Shown here piece by piece: positions 15,967-26,255 of a DNA stretch of 37,730 nt. The notes under the pieces were generated by a model that was not told where the DNA came from, did no database searches, and was given only the letters and a program-made list of their open reading frames with translations. The stretch comes from Candidatus Arthromitus sp. SFB-turkey (GTDB lineage: Bacteria; Bacillota; Clostridia; Clostridiales; Clostridiaceae): NCBI RefSeq assembly GCF_001655775.1, contig NZ_LXFF01000015.1, forward strand, positions 1 through 37,730, given 5' to 3'. Each line of letters opens with the position of its first letter. Positions within the stretch are counted from its first letter, which is position 1. The position numbers and the translations under genes were made by a program.

Positions 15967-18900
15967 TTTCTTCTGATATTTCAAAAGAATATATATATTT
16001 TTCCTTAACTTCTTTTTTAAATATTTTTTCAAGTGCAAGTTTATAATACTTAAGTTGTTCTTTATATTTTAAAGGAATTTGTTTATTATTTTTAAAAATC
16101 ATTTTGTCTGTTTTATAGTCTACTAAAATTAATTTATCATCTTCAAAGAAAAATAAATCTATTATACCTTGAATTCTAATACTTTCATTTTTACATATTT
16201 TATCAACTTTATGTTTCATTAAAAACTCAAATTCTCTATAAATTTTATTTTTGTTATCATTTAAACATTTAATTAATCTAATTCCAAGATTAGTGTTAAA
16301 AAATTTTAATATTTTATGAGGATTTAAATAATTTAAATCTTCATTTTCTAATATTTGAGTATTTATCATTCTATTTATTTCACTATTTATATAATCAATA
16401 TCTATTTTAGATTTTAATTCCATATTTTGCATAAACAAATGATATAAATTACCTATATCAATACTTGTATAAATTTTTTTATTATCCTCATTTAAAAAAT
16501 TCGGCTTTTTAAAAAATACATTTACATCATTCTTATGTTCATATGATAAAATTTCTGAAACTGAAACATTCATTGGAGTATCTATAACATCTTGAAATTT
16601 ATAGTTAAAATTCAAAATTTCTTCAACTTCCTTTAAATACTTTGAATCTCCATTTAAAATATTTTTAAAATCATTAATATCACTTACTTTTAACTCTTTA
16701 TCTTCACTAATTAAATCCATAGAATTAAAAATTTCAATAAAAACTTCACACTGATTTTCTAAAACTTTAAAATCCTGTTTTTCACTTTTATCTCTAAAAT
16801 AGTTTCCCTCTTTATGGCTCATTAAAGCATTACATATAAAATCTAAATAACTTTTACATTTATAAAGATCATAAACTCTTTTAAAAACCCTCTCATCTTT
16901 ATAAGTTCCTGTTATAAATAATTTTTCCTTAGCTCTAGTAAGTGCAACATATAAAATTCTTAATTCTTCAGAAACAATACTTCTTTTTAATTTGTGTTTA
17001 ATAGCTATTTTTATTAAACTATCTATCTCTAAATTATTTTCATAATCTATATAATTAATTCCAATTCCTATTTCATCATCTAAAACAATAGGAGAATTTA
17101 AATTTTTCATATTAAATGAACTTGAGGTATTACAAAGAATTACAACTGGAAATTCCAGTCCTTTACTTTTGTGAATACTCATAATTCTAACTACATTTTC
17201 ATTTTTAGAAATATTTTTAGGAACTAATATATCATCTCCAGATTTCTTAGAATTTTTTAAATATTCTATAAAATTAAATAATCCTGAAAAACTAGCTATT
17301 CTAAATTCTTTTGCTTTATTAAATATAAGTTTTAAATTATTTTGACGATTTAATCCATCATCTTTAATAGATACATTAAAATAATAATTAGTATCTACAT
17401 ACAAATACCATATAAAATCATCAATTTTCATAAAAAGAGATTTTTCTCTATACTCATTTACTTTATGTAAAAAATTTTTGCATTTATTATATAAATCAAA
17501 AAACTCTTCATAATTTAAAAAGAACTCTTCATTTAAATAAAATTTTTCATTATCATTTACATTAAAATCACAAACAAATTTAATGTTATTATATAAATAA
17601 TCTTCATTATTTATAATTCTTAAATATGCTAAATCATTTTCAGAAAATTTAAAAATATCACTTCTTAAAATAGTTAACAAATCAATATCATCTAATGGAT
17701 TATCAATAACTTTTAATAAGCTAACAACAACCATAACCTCTATTGAATCAAAAAACGTATCTCCCCCATCAAAATAAACAGGTATATTATTTTTAAGTAA
17801 AACTTCTTCTAATGTAGAAGACTTTATAGAAGCTTTAACATTTCTCATTAAAATTACTATATCTCTATATTCAATTTTTCTATATTGTTTTATATCCTTA
17901 TCAAAAATTTTGTGTTCAATATCATTTGAGGAGATTAAATCTTTTATGTACTTAACAATTAAATTACATTCTCCTTCATCTATCTCATCTATTATAACCT
18001 CATTTTCATTTAACTCTTTAAAATCTTTACCCTCTTTAAGTACAACTCCAAGTTTCACTTCTCCAAAATAAGATTCACCATTTTCTTTAGATGTTTCATA
18101 ATCACCCATATAATTTAAATGCTCTTCTTCTGTATACTCTATATCCGAAATATCTTTAACCATTACATTTCTAAAAATATAATTAATAAACTCTATTATC
18201 TCTTTTCTACTTCTGTAGTTATCATAAAGTAAAATTTTATTTTCTCTATCATTACATTCATTTAAAGAATTCACTTTGTTAAAAAGCTTATATTTTTTAT
18301 GAAATAAATCTACCTTAGCTCCTCTAAAAGAATATATACTTTGTTTAATATCTCCAACCATAAATACATTTGGTTCATCATGTCTTTTTATTTTATTAAT
18401 CAAATGTTCTTGAATATAGTTTGTATCTTGATACTCATCTATAAAAATATATTTAAACTTATTTCTAAAGCTCTCTGACACAAATTTATCTTCTAAAAGT
18501 TTTAAAGTTAAATGCTCCATATCATTAAAATCTATTAAATTTTGATTTCTTTTCTTTGAATCAAATACATTTTTAAACTCATATACAACTTCAATAAGCG
18601 TATTAATTACTTTATATAATTCTTTTATATTACTTCTTACTACTTCTTCTCCATTAAAAAATATATCTTTTTTAAAAGTTTCAAATACTTTTTTAAGTTT
18701 TACTCTATAATCTTTATACTCCTCAAAATCATCACCTAATTTTGATGGAAATCTTAAAAATTTAACTTCTTCTAAAAATTTACTACATTCTTTATATCCC
18801 TTATTTATTTTATAAATAAATTCCTCAACTATGGATATATCATTCGAAATAACCTCATATACTTTTTCTTCTCTATTTATTAATTCTATAAAATTAAGAG

Positions 18901-19576
18901 CATAATTTTTAAATTCTAAAATCTGAAAAATACACTCATTTTTCAAAATATTTCCCCAAAAAGTATTTAATATTTCTTCATTATCATTTAATTTATATGT
19001 ATTTAAGATTTCTTCTTTAAACTCATCCATATTAGGCTTTGTTTGTATAAAATTATAAATCAAAATTATAAATTCTCTTAATTTTTCATCTGAATATTTA
19101 CCACCGTATTTATTTACAAGAGATATAAATTCTTCATGATTTTTCTCATAATAACTTAGAAAAACTTCCTCAATTACCTCATTTATTAAAATTTTTCTTT
19201 GACTATCTTTTAGTATTTTTAAATTCCCACTTAAATTTAATTTATAATAATTATTTTTCAAAATTTCTAAGCAAAAAGCATGAAATGTTTGAATATTAGC
19301 ATTTGATATTAAAAACATTTGCTCTTCTAACAAGCTTTTATTTTCATCATTTATTTTACTTTCAATAACATTTAAAATTCTTTCACTCATTTCAGAAGCT
19401 GCAGCATTTGTAAATGTAATAATTAAAATTTCATCAATAGATACTCCATGATTTAAAATTAAATTTATTATTCTTTCAACTAATACTGCTGTTTTTCCTG
19501 ATCCAGCTGAAGCTGAAACTAATAAATCTCCCTTAATTAAATTTATAATGTTTTCCTGATTAAAACTCCAATTCAC
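15956..19576 (-). CDS. addA: ATP-dependent helicase/nuclease subunit A
   Basis: The 3'-5' helicase-nuclease subunit of AddAB, which resects double-strand breaks for RecA loading (1206 aa, normal length). Motifs: Walker A SAGSGKT (23-29), IITFTNAAASEM, Walker B FIDEYQDTN, GDIKQSIYSFRGA, RIMSIHKSKGLEFPVV, LYVALTRAKEKLFITG, and the C-terminal RecB-type nuclease with D1153-Y-K1155 in LVDYKTDK. The GTG start has AGGAGA 8 nt upstream. It follows addB with a 2-nt gap, so translation is probably coupled. It converges on the CCA gene with an 11-bp overlap and no visible terminator in between. Confidence 0.97.
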   Translation of the reverse strand: MNWSFNQENIINLIKGDLLVSASAGSGKTAVLVERIINLILNHGVSIDEILIITFTNAAASEMSERILNVIESKINDENKSLLEEQMFLISNANIQTFHAFCLEILKNNYYKLNLSGNLKILKDSQRKILINEVIEEVFLSYYEKNHEEFISLVNKYGGKYSDEKLREFIILIYNFIQTKPNMDEFKEEILNTYKLNDNEEILNTFWGNILKNECIFQILEFKNYALNFIELINREEKVYEVISNDISIVEEFIYKINKGYKECSKFLEEVKFLRFPSKLGDDFEEYKDYRVKLKKVFETFKKDIFFNGEEVVRSNIKELYKVINTLIEVVYEFKNVFDSKKRNQNLIDFNDMEHLTLKLLEDKFVSESFRNKFKYIFIDEYQDTNYIQEHLINKIKRHDEPNVFMVGDIKQSIYSFRGAKVDLFHKKYKLFNKVNSLNECNDRENKILLYDNYRSRKEIIEFINYIFRNVMVKDISDIEYTEEEHLNYMGDYETSKENGESYFGEVKLGVVLKEGKDFKELNENEVIIDEIDEGECNLIVKYIKDLISSNDIEHKIFDKDIKQYRKIEYRDIVILMRNVKASIKSSTLEEVLLKNNIPVYFDGGDTFFDSIEVMVVVSLLKVIDNPLDDIDLLTILRSDIFKFSENDLAYLRIINNEDYLYNNIKFVCDFNVNDNEKFYLNEEFFLNYEEFFDLYNKCKNFLHKVNEYREKSLFMKIDDFIWYLYVDTNYYFNVSIKDDGLNRQNNLKLIFNKAKEFRIASFSGLFNFIEYLKNSKKSGDDILVPKNISKNENVVRIMSIHKSKGLEFPVVILCNTSSSFNMKNLNSPIVLDDEIGIGINYIDYENNLEIDSLIKIAIKHKLKRSIVSEELRILYVALTRAKEKLFITGTYKDERVFKRVYDLYKCKSYLDFICNALMSHKEGNYFRDKSEKQDFKVLENQCEVFIEIFNSMDLISEDKELKVSDINDFKNILNGDSKYLKEVEEILNFNYKFQDVIDTPMNVSVSEILSYEHKNDVNVFFKKPNFLNEDNKKIYTSIDIGNLYHLFMQNMELKSKIDIDYINSEINRMINTQILENEDLNYLNPHKILKFFNTNLGIRLIKCLNDNKNKIYREFEFLMKHKVDKICKNESIRIQGIIDLFFFEDDKLILVDYKTDKMIFKNNKQIPLKYKEQLKYYKLALEKIFKKEVKEKYIYSFEISEEIRI

Positions 19577-19578
19577 AA

Positions 19579-22500
19579 TTAAGTTCTCCTCTTTATTAAA
19601 TCAAAAAATCCTATTTTATCTAAATCACTTAACACTTCAAAAGAATTTATATTTTTTGAAAATTTGCATACTCCTAAATAATCACAATTGGTACACTTTT
19701 TAGAAGAGTAAGTTTCAAGAATAGGATAAACATAAAAATCTCCACTAAAAATTTTCTTAAGTTTAGCCTTTATAGAATTATTTACAAACTCTAAAAGGTC
19801 ACTAAATTCATCATCATTTAAAATTCTATCTGAAGAAGCATTTTTATAAAATTCACCATTTTTATTAACCTTTAAAGGTAAAATATTTGAAGTATTATCA
19901 AATAAATTCTTATCAATTAACATTAATTTGTTTATATCATTTGTAAAAATTCCCTCATATTTATAATTTTTTTGAATTTCACTATGTAAATCTAAATTAT
20001 ATTTATTTTTAATATTTGGACTATGTAACGTAAAATAAAATATACCACAAGGGATAATACTTTCTTCATAAATATTTTTATAAATTTCCAAAATATATTT
20101 CATATAGGCAATTGTTTGTATATTTAAATTTTGATATATTTTTCCATAATCAAAACTTCTTACACTTGATTTATAATCAACTATATTTACAAAAGTTTCT
20201 CCATTATGGGTGCAAAAATCAACCCTATCAATTTTTCCTACAAACTCAACTTTTTTCCCTTCAAAAACCTCTATTTGAATTTTTGATTTTTTGTTTCCAA
20301 TTTCAAATTCATAAAACTTATGAAAAAATTCTGAATTAAGAAGATGTCTCGCAGTAAAAAATATTGAATCATTTATTATCTTTTTTATTTTGACTCCAAA
20401 TACTTTAAATTTAAAACTGGTATTTAAAATATAGTTTTCATTTTCATCACAAAAAATATTTTTTTCAAAATAAGAATCTACAAATTTTTTTATTTCCTCT
20501 CTAGATGCATTTTTAAAATCATACAATTTATTTATATCTTTACATATATTTTCCATTAAAAAATGCATAAAATTACCACAATCAAGAGGATCAAAAGAAT
20601 ATATTTTCCTTCTTTTAACTCTTATTATGTAATCTATAAAATATTTAAAAGAACATTTAGCGTATGTCTCTATACTAGAAATTGAAAATTTTGAATTATA
20701 ATATAAATGGTCTATTAACTTGGTGTTTAACTTCTCACAAGAATTCATAAAATTTAGATTATCAAAAAAAACATCCATATTTTTACTATATTTGTCATGA
20801 TTTTTATAAAAATTATATAAACTAATTAAAACTTCATTACTTTTATTATTATTAAAATCTTCTCTAAGCTTCACCACTAAATTATTTAATGTAGCTTTTT
20901 TAGATGATATATCTTCTAATGAAAATTCCTTTGAGATAATATTAGAATTTTTTTCAATTAAATGAGGGAAAATATATTTTATTTTAGAAATCATTATGGA
21001 AGGAGATAAAGACATACTATTCATATCAGAAATTGGATAACTTAAATACAAAAATTCTCTAGATATATTAATAATAGAGTACATCAAATACCTTTCCGAT
21101 AAATTTTTATCTACATTAGTTCCTGATAATTCTATTCCCTTATTTCTCAAATATTTTTTATCCATATCACTTAAAAGATCTTCTTTTTTATAACTTTTAG
21201 GAAAGTTTGATGATATACATCCTATAACAAACAAAGCTTTATAATCACCAATCATTAACCTTGAAACATCCCCAATCATAACTTCATCTACTCTCATAGG
21301 AACGTGAGATATTTCAATTTTTGAGATTGAATCCATTAAAATTTCTCCAAACTCAGAAAAACTCATTACCTCATCTTTAAAAACATTATTTATTTCATCA
21401 AATACATTAAAAATATCATTAATAGTTTGGTTAAGCTCATCTGCATAAATAAAATTCTTCTCTTCATTAAATTTTTTACACATATCATATAAATTTTGTA
21501 CAATAGAGTTGTTTTCAAGAAAATTATAAAATTCAATTATAAAATAATTTACATTATTTTTATCTTTGACTTTATTAAATAATTTTAATAATGGAGAAAC
21601 AATTCTATCTCTAATTGAATTTATATAATCTAATTCCTCATCAAAATCATTTTCTAACTTTTTCATGGAATATTTTATCTTTGTATTTTTCTTAAACTCT
21701 TCTTTCCATTTATATCCTGTTATACCATTTTCTAAAGCAAAATTTTCAATTAGAAAAATTTCATCAAAAGTCAAATTAATAAGACCACTTTTTATATATT
21801 TAAATAAAGAAACATAGGAAAAATTATAATTAAATATTTCAAATATGGAGGTTAAAAAAATTACAAAAATATTAGATTTTATATCATTTTTTTTATCTAT
21901 AAAATATGGGATATTAAATTCATCAAAAGAAACTCTTATAAAATTCTCATATGAATCAATATCCCTACATAAAACACCAATATCTTTATACCTATATCCT
22001 CTTTGTCTAACAACCCTTCTAATATTTTTACAAAGTTCTTCCACCTCATAAAAATTATTTAAACATTTATTAATGAAAATATTTTTAGGCTCATCTTTAT
22101 ATGTTAAACATTTATAATCCAAATAATTTTCATCTAAATATTTAAGTTCCTTATCTTTATTTACATTCTCTAAAAAAATCTCTTCTATATCGTAACATTT
22201 TTTATCAAACAATATTTTTAATATTTTATCTTTTATAGTTTTTATATGAGAATAAATCAAACTATCTTGATTTTTATCTAAAGTTAAGGACAAATTTATT
22301 TCTCTTGTTCTTTCAATAATTATTTTTAAAAATTCATATTGGTAATAAGTTAAAATTTCAAATCCATCTATGTAAAATTTATATCCTGAAAATATATTTT
22401 TATCGTTTTTTATAATAGAATTAACAATAATCATTTCATCTAAAGGATCTAAGTATTTTTCATTTAAATATTTTTCATATATATTATTTATAAACTTAAA

Positions 22501-22959
22501 ATCATGTAATTTTTTATACAACTCATTATTTTCTTCTAATTCATGTAAAACTTCATTAATCATTGAATCTTTAAAATTAAAATTCTTAAAATCTATTAAC
22601 ATCGATAATATATCATCAGAAAAATCAAATCTATTATTAACATTAAAATATTTTAAATTCTTATTATTATTTCTTAAAATATAATTAATCAATAAATTTT
22701 TTCCAATGTCTGAAATTCTTTTAGTTTTAAAGCCTTTATATACATTAAGCAGTCTTGAAGTTAATTTTTTAAAATCCATAACTTCAACTCGTGAAAATAT
22801 TTCTTCTCCAAAATAATCAATCAATCTATTTTCAATCATAAACGTATTATGACTAGGAACAAAAATTATAATATTATTTTCAAATGACTTAGAAATATCT
22901 TCGAAAATATATTTTGTTTTTCCATAACCTTTTTTAGAATGAATAAATTTAAATTTCAA
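19579..22959 (-). CDS. addB: ATP-dependent helicase/deoxyribonuclease subunit B
   Basis: The second AddAB subunit (1126 aa). It has an inactivated-looking helicase fold, a C-terminal nuclease and an iron-sulfur cluster. The nuclease motif is D928-Y-K930 (VDYKSS). The cluster cysteines are C769 in ETYAKCSFKYF plus C1089, C1092 and C1098 in CTNCDYLGVC, the AddB pattern. The N-terminal P-loop reads SKKGYGKT (8-15) and lacks the first glycine of GxxxxGKT. The start is TTG with AAGGAG about 10 nt upstream. The gene begins 19 nt after the T run of the tRNA-Ser terminator, leaving no room for a normal promoter. Expression of addBA probably relies on terminator read-through. Confidence 0.96.
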   Translation of the reverse strand: MKFKFIHSKKGYGKTKYIFEDISKSFENNIIIFVPSHNTFMIENRLIDYFGEEIFSRVEVMDFKKLTSRLLNVYKGFKTKRISDIGKNLLINYILRNNNKNLKYFNVNNRFDFSDDILSMLIDFKNFNFKDSMINEVLHELEENNELYKKLHDFKFINNIYEKYLNEKYLDPLDEMIIVNSIIKNDKNIFSGYKFYIDGFEILTYYQYEFLKIIIERTREINLSLTLDKNQDSLIYSHIKTIKDKILKILFDKKCYDIEEIFLENVNKDKELKYLDENYLDYKCLTYKDEPKNIFINKCLNNFYEVEELCKNIRRVVRQRGYRYKDIGVLCRDIDSYENFIRVSFDEFNIPYFIDKKNDIKSNIFVIFLTSIFEIFNYNFSYVSLFKYIKSGLINLTFDEIFLIENFALENGITGYKWKEEFKKNTKIKYSMKKLENDFDEELDYINSIRDRIVSPLLKLFNKVKDKNNVNYFIIEFYNFLENNSIVQNLYDMCKKFNEEKNFIYADELNQTINDIFNVFDEINNVFKDEVMSFSEFGEILMDSISKIEISHVPMRVDEVMIGDVSRLMIGDYKALFVIGCISSNFPKSYKKEDLLSDMDKKYLRNKGIELSGTNVDKNLSERYLMYSIINISREFLYLSYPISDMNSMSLSPSIMISKIKYIFPHLIEKNSNIISKEFSLEDISSKKATLNNLVVKLREDFNNNKSNEVLISLYNFYKNHDKYSKNMDVFFDNLNFMNSCEKLNTKLIDHLYYNSKFSISSIETYAKCSFKYFIDYIIRVKRRKIYSFDPLDCGNFMHFLMENICKDINKLYDFKNASREEIKKFVDSYFEKNIFCDENENYILNTSFKFKVFGVKIKKIINDSIFFTARHLLNSEFFHKFYEFEIGNKKSKIQIEVFEGKKVEFVGKIDRVDFCTHNGETFVNIVDYKSSVRSFDYGKIYQNLNIQTIAYMKYILEIYKNIYEESIIPCGIFYFTLHSPNIKNKYNLDLHSEIQKNYKYEGIFTNDINKLMLIDKNLFDNTSNILPLKVNKNGEFYKNASSDRILNDDEFSDLLEFVNNSIKAKLKKIFSGDFYVYPILETYSSKKCTNCDYLGVCKFSKNINSFEVLSDLDKIGFFDLIKRRT

Positions 22960-22982
22960 CCTTATAATCTCCTTAAAATTAT

Positions 22983-23010
22983 AAAAAAAATACCTAGTTA
23001 AAACTAGGTA
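22983..23010 (-). terminator. Terminator of the tRNA-Ser pair
   Basis: On the minus strand TACCTAGTT and AACTAGGTA form a 9-bp perfect stem with a minimal loop, followed by eight T (22983-22990). The addB SD begins about 10 nt further on. Confidence 0.92.
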
Positions 23011-23016
23011 TTAAAC

Positions 23017-23107
23017 TGGCGGAGAAAGAGGGATTTGAACCCTCGCACCGGTTTCCCGGTCTACGCCCTTAGCAGGGGCGCCTCTTCAGCCACTTGAGTA
23101 TTTCTCC
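23017..23107 (-). tRNA. tRNA-Ser(GCT)
   Basis: A 91-nt class II cloverleaf with encoded CCA. The acceptor GGAGAAA pairs with TTTCTCC. The anticodon loop CTGCTAA gives GCT, reading AGC/AGU. It has a long variable arm (GACCGGGAAACCGGT region). Second gene of a tRNA-Ser pair. Confidence 0.96.
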
Positions 23108-23127
23108 AAAAATATACTTATATAAAA

Positions 23128-23218
23128 TGGCGGAGAGAGTGGGATTCGAACCCACGGTACGCTATCAACGCACGCCGGTTTTCAAGACCGGTGCCTTAAA
23201 CCACTCGACCATCTCTCC
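23128..23218 (-). tRNA. tRNA-Ser(TGA)
   Basis: A 91-nt class II cloverleaf with encoded CCA. The acceptor GGAGAGA pairs with TCTCTCC. The anticodon loop CTTGAAA gives TGA, reading UCA and other UCN codons. It has a long variable arm and T loop TTCGAAT. First gene of the pair. Confidence 0.97.
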
Positions 23219-23232
23219 ATAATTACAGAACT

Positions 23233-23261
23233 ATTATATCAGTAGTATGCTTAAATGTCAA
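23233..23261 (-). promoter_or_regulatory. Consensus promoter of the tRNA-Ser pair
   Basis: Perfect -35 TTGACA (23256-23261), 17-nt spacer and perfect -10 TATAAT (23233-23238) on the minus strand. By read-through it may also feed addBA. Confidence 0.92.
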
Positions 23262-23296
23262 CATTTTTATTCTACTAAATATAATAGTTTTTAAAT

Positions 23297-24907
23297 TTAA
23301 TTAATTATAGATTTCACTTTAAGTATATAACTTTGATCAAAATAATTTTCACTATATTTTTCTCTATAATGTCTCTGTTTTTCTATAGGTATTAAAGTAA
23401 AATTAAGCTGTTCAATCATAATATTTTTCATTTTATCTTGTAAATTTAAATTTGTATCTTTTATAATTTGTTCAACTTTTTTAATGTAAATTTCTCTAAA
23501 ATAATCACTAAAAATATTATCTAAAACCTCTTTATTAAGTGCAAACTCTTTAAGGGAATCAATATCTTTTATTTCATCATACAAAAAACCATAATATCCT
23601 GGAGCATACTTTATTCTTTCATTACTTTCCTCTAAAACTTCAATCTCTCCATATTTTTCCCTCATTTTTTCTAACTGCAACTCATCTACAACAACAAATG
23701 CATTTTGAATTTCAACAATCATATCATTTTTCTTCTCATAATCAATATCTGAATCATTAATTATTATATTTACAAAATTTTCGTAAACATTTTTATATCT
23801 CTCAGGAATGTTATATAAAAGATCATCTTCATAAAAAGCCAAAGAATATAAATTAGCTGGATAATTAAACAAATCAAATAAAAATTCATGATTTATTCTA
23901 AAAGTTTTTCTATTATCATTAATAATATTTAAATTTTTAATTCTCTCTATCCTTAAAGCAAAATCTTCCCTTGAAGTTGGTTTATACTTAGAATATAAAA
24001 TTTGTTTTAAAAGTATAACCTTATCTTTTAATGAATACTTTTCATTATTTATAATATTAAATACATCCTTAACATAACTTTTATATAAATCTTGAGAAAT
24101 TTCCTGAAGTATAAAATCATGAAATGCAAAATCAATTAAATCTTCATTACTCTCTATCTTATTATACAAATATCCATAATCATCGCCTTTATATATGTAA
24201 TAAGATACATTTTTCTCAATATTTTCATTTTGCTTAAATTCATTAGCATAATAAATATTATCTCCAAATTTAATAACAAAATCATTATTCTTAGTTCTAT
24301 AAATCCTAATTTTTATATAAATATCCTCATATATCTTATTAGGTATTCTTATTTCATAAGCAAATTCAGACAAATCATGTTTTACCCCATCATAAATTCT
24401 ATCTTCTGAATTATTTCCCAAAACTATATCTCTAATAATTTTGCTTTCATTTTCAGATAATGTAAAACTTTTAGGTTCAACATTTTCATCACTGGATATT
24501 TCCTTATAATACTCATTAAAATTAAAAGTACTTAAAAATTCCTTATAATAAGCTTCCTCTACATATATTCCTCCATATATGTAAATTTCTTCCTCATTTT
24601 GATAATATTGAAACGGATCTATATAAATTACTTTATCTTTATCTACATTATAAATTTTTATATTATCTTTAAAATAATTATTTTCATTTAAAAAAGCACT
24701 ATTTTCATAATTACTGGTATTTAAATTTATAAAACTAAAATCCTCATTATAAAGTTTAGTATATTTTAAATTTTCTATATTAATTATTCCTTTATTATAA
24801 AAATATACATCCTTTCTTAAATCATCTAAGTTCCATAAAACTGATAATATAATAAACACAATAACTGTTACTATAATTATCAAAATATTTATAGTACTTT
24901 TTTTCAT
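23297..24907 (-). CDS. Unrecognised membrane-anchored protein with a threefold repeat
   Basis: A 536-aa protein I do not recognise. Residues 5-25 form one hydrophobic segment (signal anchor), so the rest is probably outside the cell. It is Asp/Glu/Asn/Tyr rich, with no cysteine in most of its length. From about residue 242 it contains three diverged copies of a 65-70 residue helical unit (about 242-311, 352-420 and 437-507). Each has an aromatic/Leu start, a Phe/Val-Asn-Ile-Ile-like centre and a charged turn; copies 1 and 3 share GYLY/GFLY-x-x-I at their start. GGAGG has ideal spacing to an AUG followed at once by a stop (24912-24907), and the real ATG overlaps that stop. It lies 32 nt downstream of serS. 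Confidence 0.75.
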   Translation of the reverse strand: MKKSTINILIIIVTVIVFIILSVLWNLDDLRKDVYFYNKGIINIENLKYTKLYNEDFSFINLNTSNYENSAFLNENNYFKDNIKIYNVDKDKVIYIDPFQYYQNEEEIYIYGGIYVEEAYYKEFLSTFNFNEYYKEISSDENVEPKSFTLSENESKIIRDIVLGNNSEDRIYDGVKHDLSEFAYEIRIPNKIYEDIYIKIRIYRTKNNDFVIKFGDNIYYANEFKQNENIEKNVSYYIYKGDDYGYLYNKIESNEDLIDFAFHDFILQEISQDLYKSYVKDVFNIINNEKYSLKDKVILLKQILYSKYKPTSREDFALRIERIKNLNIINDNRKTFRINHEFLFDLFNYPANLYSLAFYEDDLLYNIPERYKNVYENFVNIIINDSDIDYEKKNDMIVEIQNAFVVVDELQLEKMREKYGEIEVLEESNERIKYAPGYYGFLYDEIKDIDSLKEFALNKEVLDNIFSDYFREIYIKKVEQIIKDTNLNLQDKMKNIMIEQLNFTLIPIEKQRHYREKYSENYFDQSYILKVKSIIN

Positions 24908-24939
24908 TACATAAAAATCCTCCTTAATAATATAAATAA

Positions 24940-26235
24940 TTATTTTTTAGATTGTACCTTACTTAACCCTCCAAAATACTTTCTTAAAACCTCTGGTATT
25001 ATAACACTACCATCTGGTTGTTGAAAATTCTCAAGTATAGCAGCAAAAGTTCTACCAACCGCAAGTCCAGATCCGTTTAACGTATGTACAAACTTAGGTT
25101 TATCATTAATTTCCTCTTTATATCTTATATTACAACGCCTACTTTGAAAATCTTCAAAATTACTACAACTTGAAATCTCAACATATCTTTTATAACTAGG
25201 CATCCAAACTTCTATATCATACTTAAATGCTTGAGAAAATCCTAAATCTCCCTTACAAACTTTTACAACTCTATATGGAATACCCAATTCAATAAGTAAC
25301 CCCTCTGCATCATTAACAAGTTTTTCTAATTCACTATAAGAATATTCCTCTTTACAAAATTTAACAAGTTCAACCTTATTAAACTGATGTTGTCTTATAA
25401 GACCTCTAGTATCTCGTCCAGCAGATCCCGCCTCAGATCTAAAACATGCACTATAAGCAACAAATTTACAAACAGGATTTTCAATACTTAAATTTATAAT
25501 TTCACCTCTATAAAAATTAGTTATAGGAATTTCAGCAGTTGGTATTAAAAAATAATTACTATCCTTAATTGAAAATGCATCATTTTCAAACTTTGGCAAC
25601 TGTCCAGTTCCTGTAAAACTATCTCTATTGGCTAAAAAAGGAGGAAAAATCTCAGTATATCCATTTTCTGTTGTATGTTTATCTAAAAAATAATTTATCA
25701 AAACTCTCTCAAGTTTGGCTCCCATACCTTTATAAAATACAAATCTAGATCCCGTAACCTTAGAGCTTCTCTCAAAATCTAAAATATCCAAATCTTTTGC
25801 TATATCCCAATGAGGTTTAATTTCAAAATCAAATTCTGTAGGAGTACCCCACTTTCTAACTTCCACATTCGAACTTTCATCTTCACCTTCTGGAACATTA
25901 TCATTTGGTATATTAGGTATTCTTAACATAATATATTCTATCTTTTCATTTAAACAATTAATTTCATTATCAATTTTTTTAATCTTTTCTCCAACTTCTC
26001 TCATATCATTAAATAAATGTTCTACATTTTCACCTTTTTTCTTTAATAGAGGTATGAGTGAAGATGTTTCATTTCTTTTCTTTTTTAACTCTTCTACATC
26101 TAAAATATAACTTTTCTTCTTATTATAAAGCTCTACTACCTCATCTATCATATTTATGGAAAACTTTTCACCTCTATTAGTCAATTTTTTTTTGACTAAC
26201 TCTTTATTAAAAGCAATAAATTTTAAATCTAGCAT
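24940..26235 (-). CDS. serS: Seryl-tRNA synthetase
   Basis: Charges the three tRNA-Ser isoacceptors found in this window. It has 431 aa, normal length. The N-terminal long coiled-coil arm spans about residues 30-105 and binds the tRNA long variable arm. Class II motif 2 lies in [21 protein letters not shown], and motif 3 is [16 protein letters not shown]. The N-terminus [14 protein letters not shown] is typical. SD AAGGAGGAG precedes the ATG. It lies 20 nt downstream of the DUF1667 homologue, in the same order as in Clostridium as far as I recall. Confidence 0.98.
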   Translation of the reverse strand: MLDLKFIAFNKELVKKKLTNRGEKFSINMIDEVVELYNKKKSYILDVEELKKKRNETSSLIPLLKKKGENVEHLFNDMREVGEKIKKIDNEINCLNEKIEYIMLRIPNIPNDNVPEGEDESSNVEVRKWGTPTEFDFEIKPHWDIAKDLDILDFERSSKVTGSRFVFYKGMGAKLERVLINYFLDKHTTENGYTEIFPPFLANRDSFTGTGQLPKFENDAFSIKDSNYFLIPTAEIPITNFYRGEIINLSIENPVCKFVAYSACFRSEAGSAGRDTRGLIRQHQFNKVELVKFCKEEYSYSELEKLVNDAEGLLIELGIPYRVVKVCKGDLGFSQAFKYDIEVWMPSYKRYVEISSCSNFEDFQSRRCNIRYKEEINDKPKFVHTLNGSGLAVGRTFAAILENFQQPDGSVIIPEVLRKYFGGLSKVQSKK

Positions 26236-26255
26236 AAAAATCTCCTCCTTAAAAT

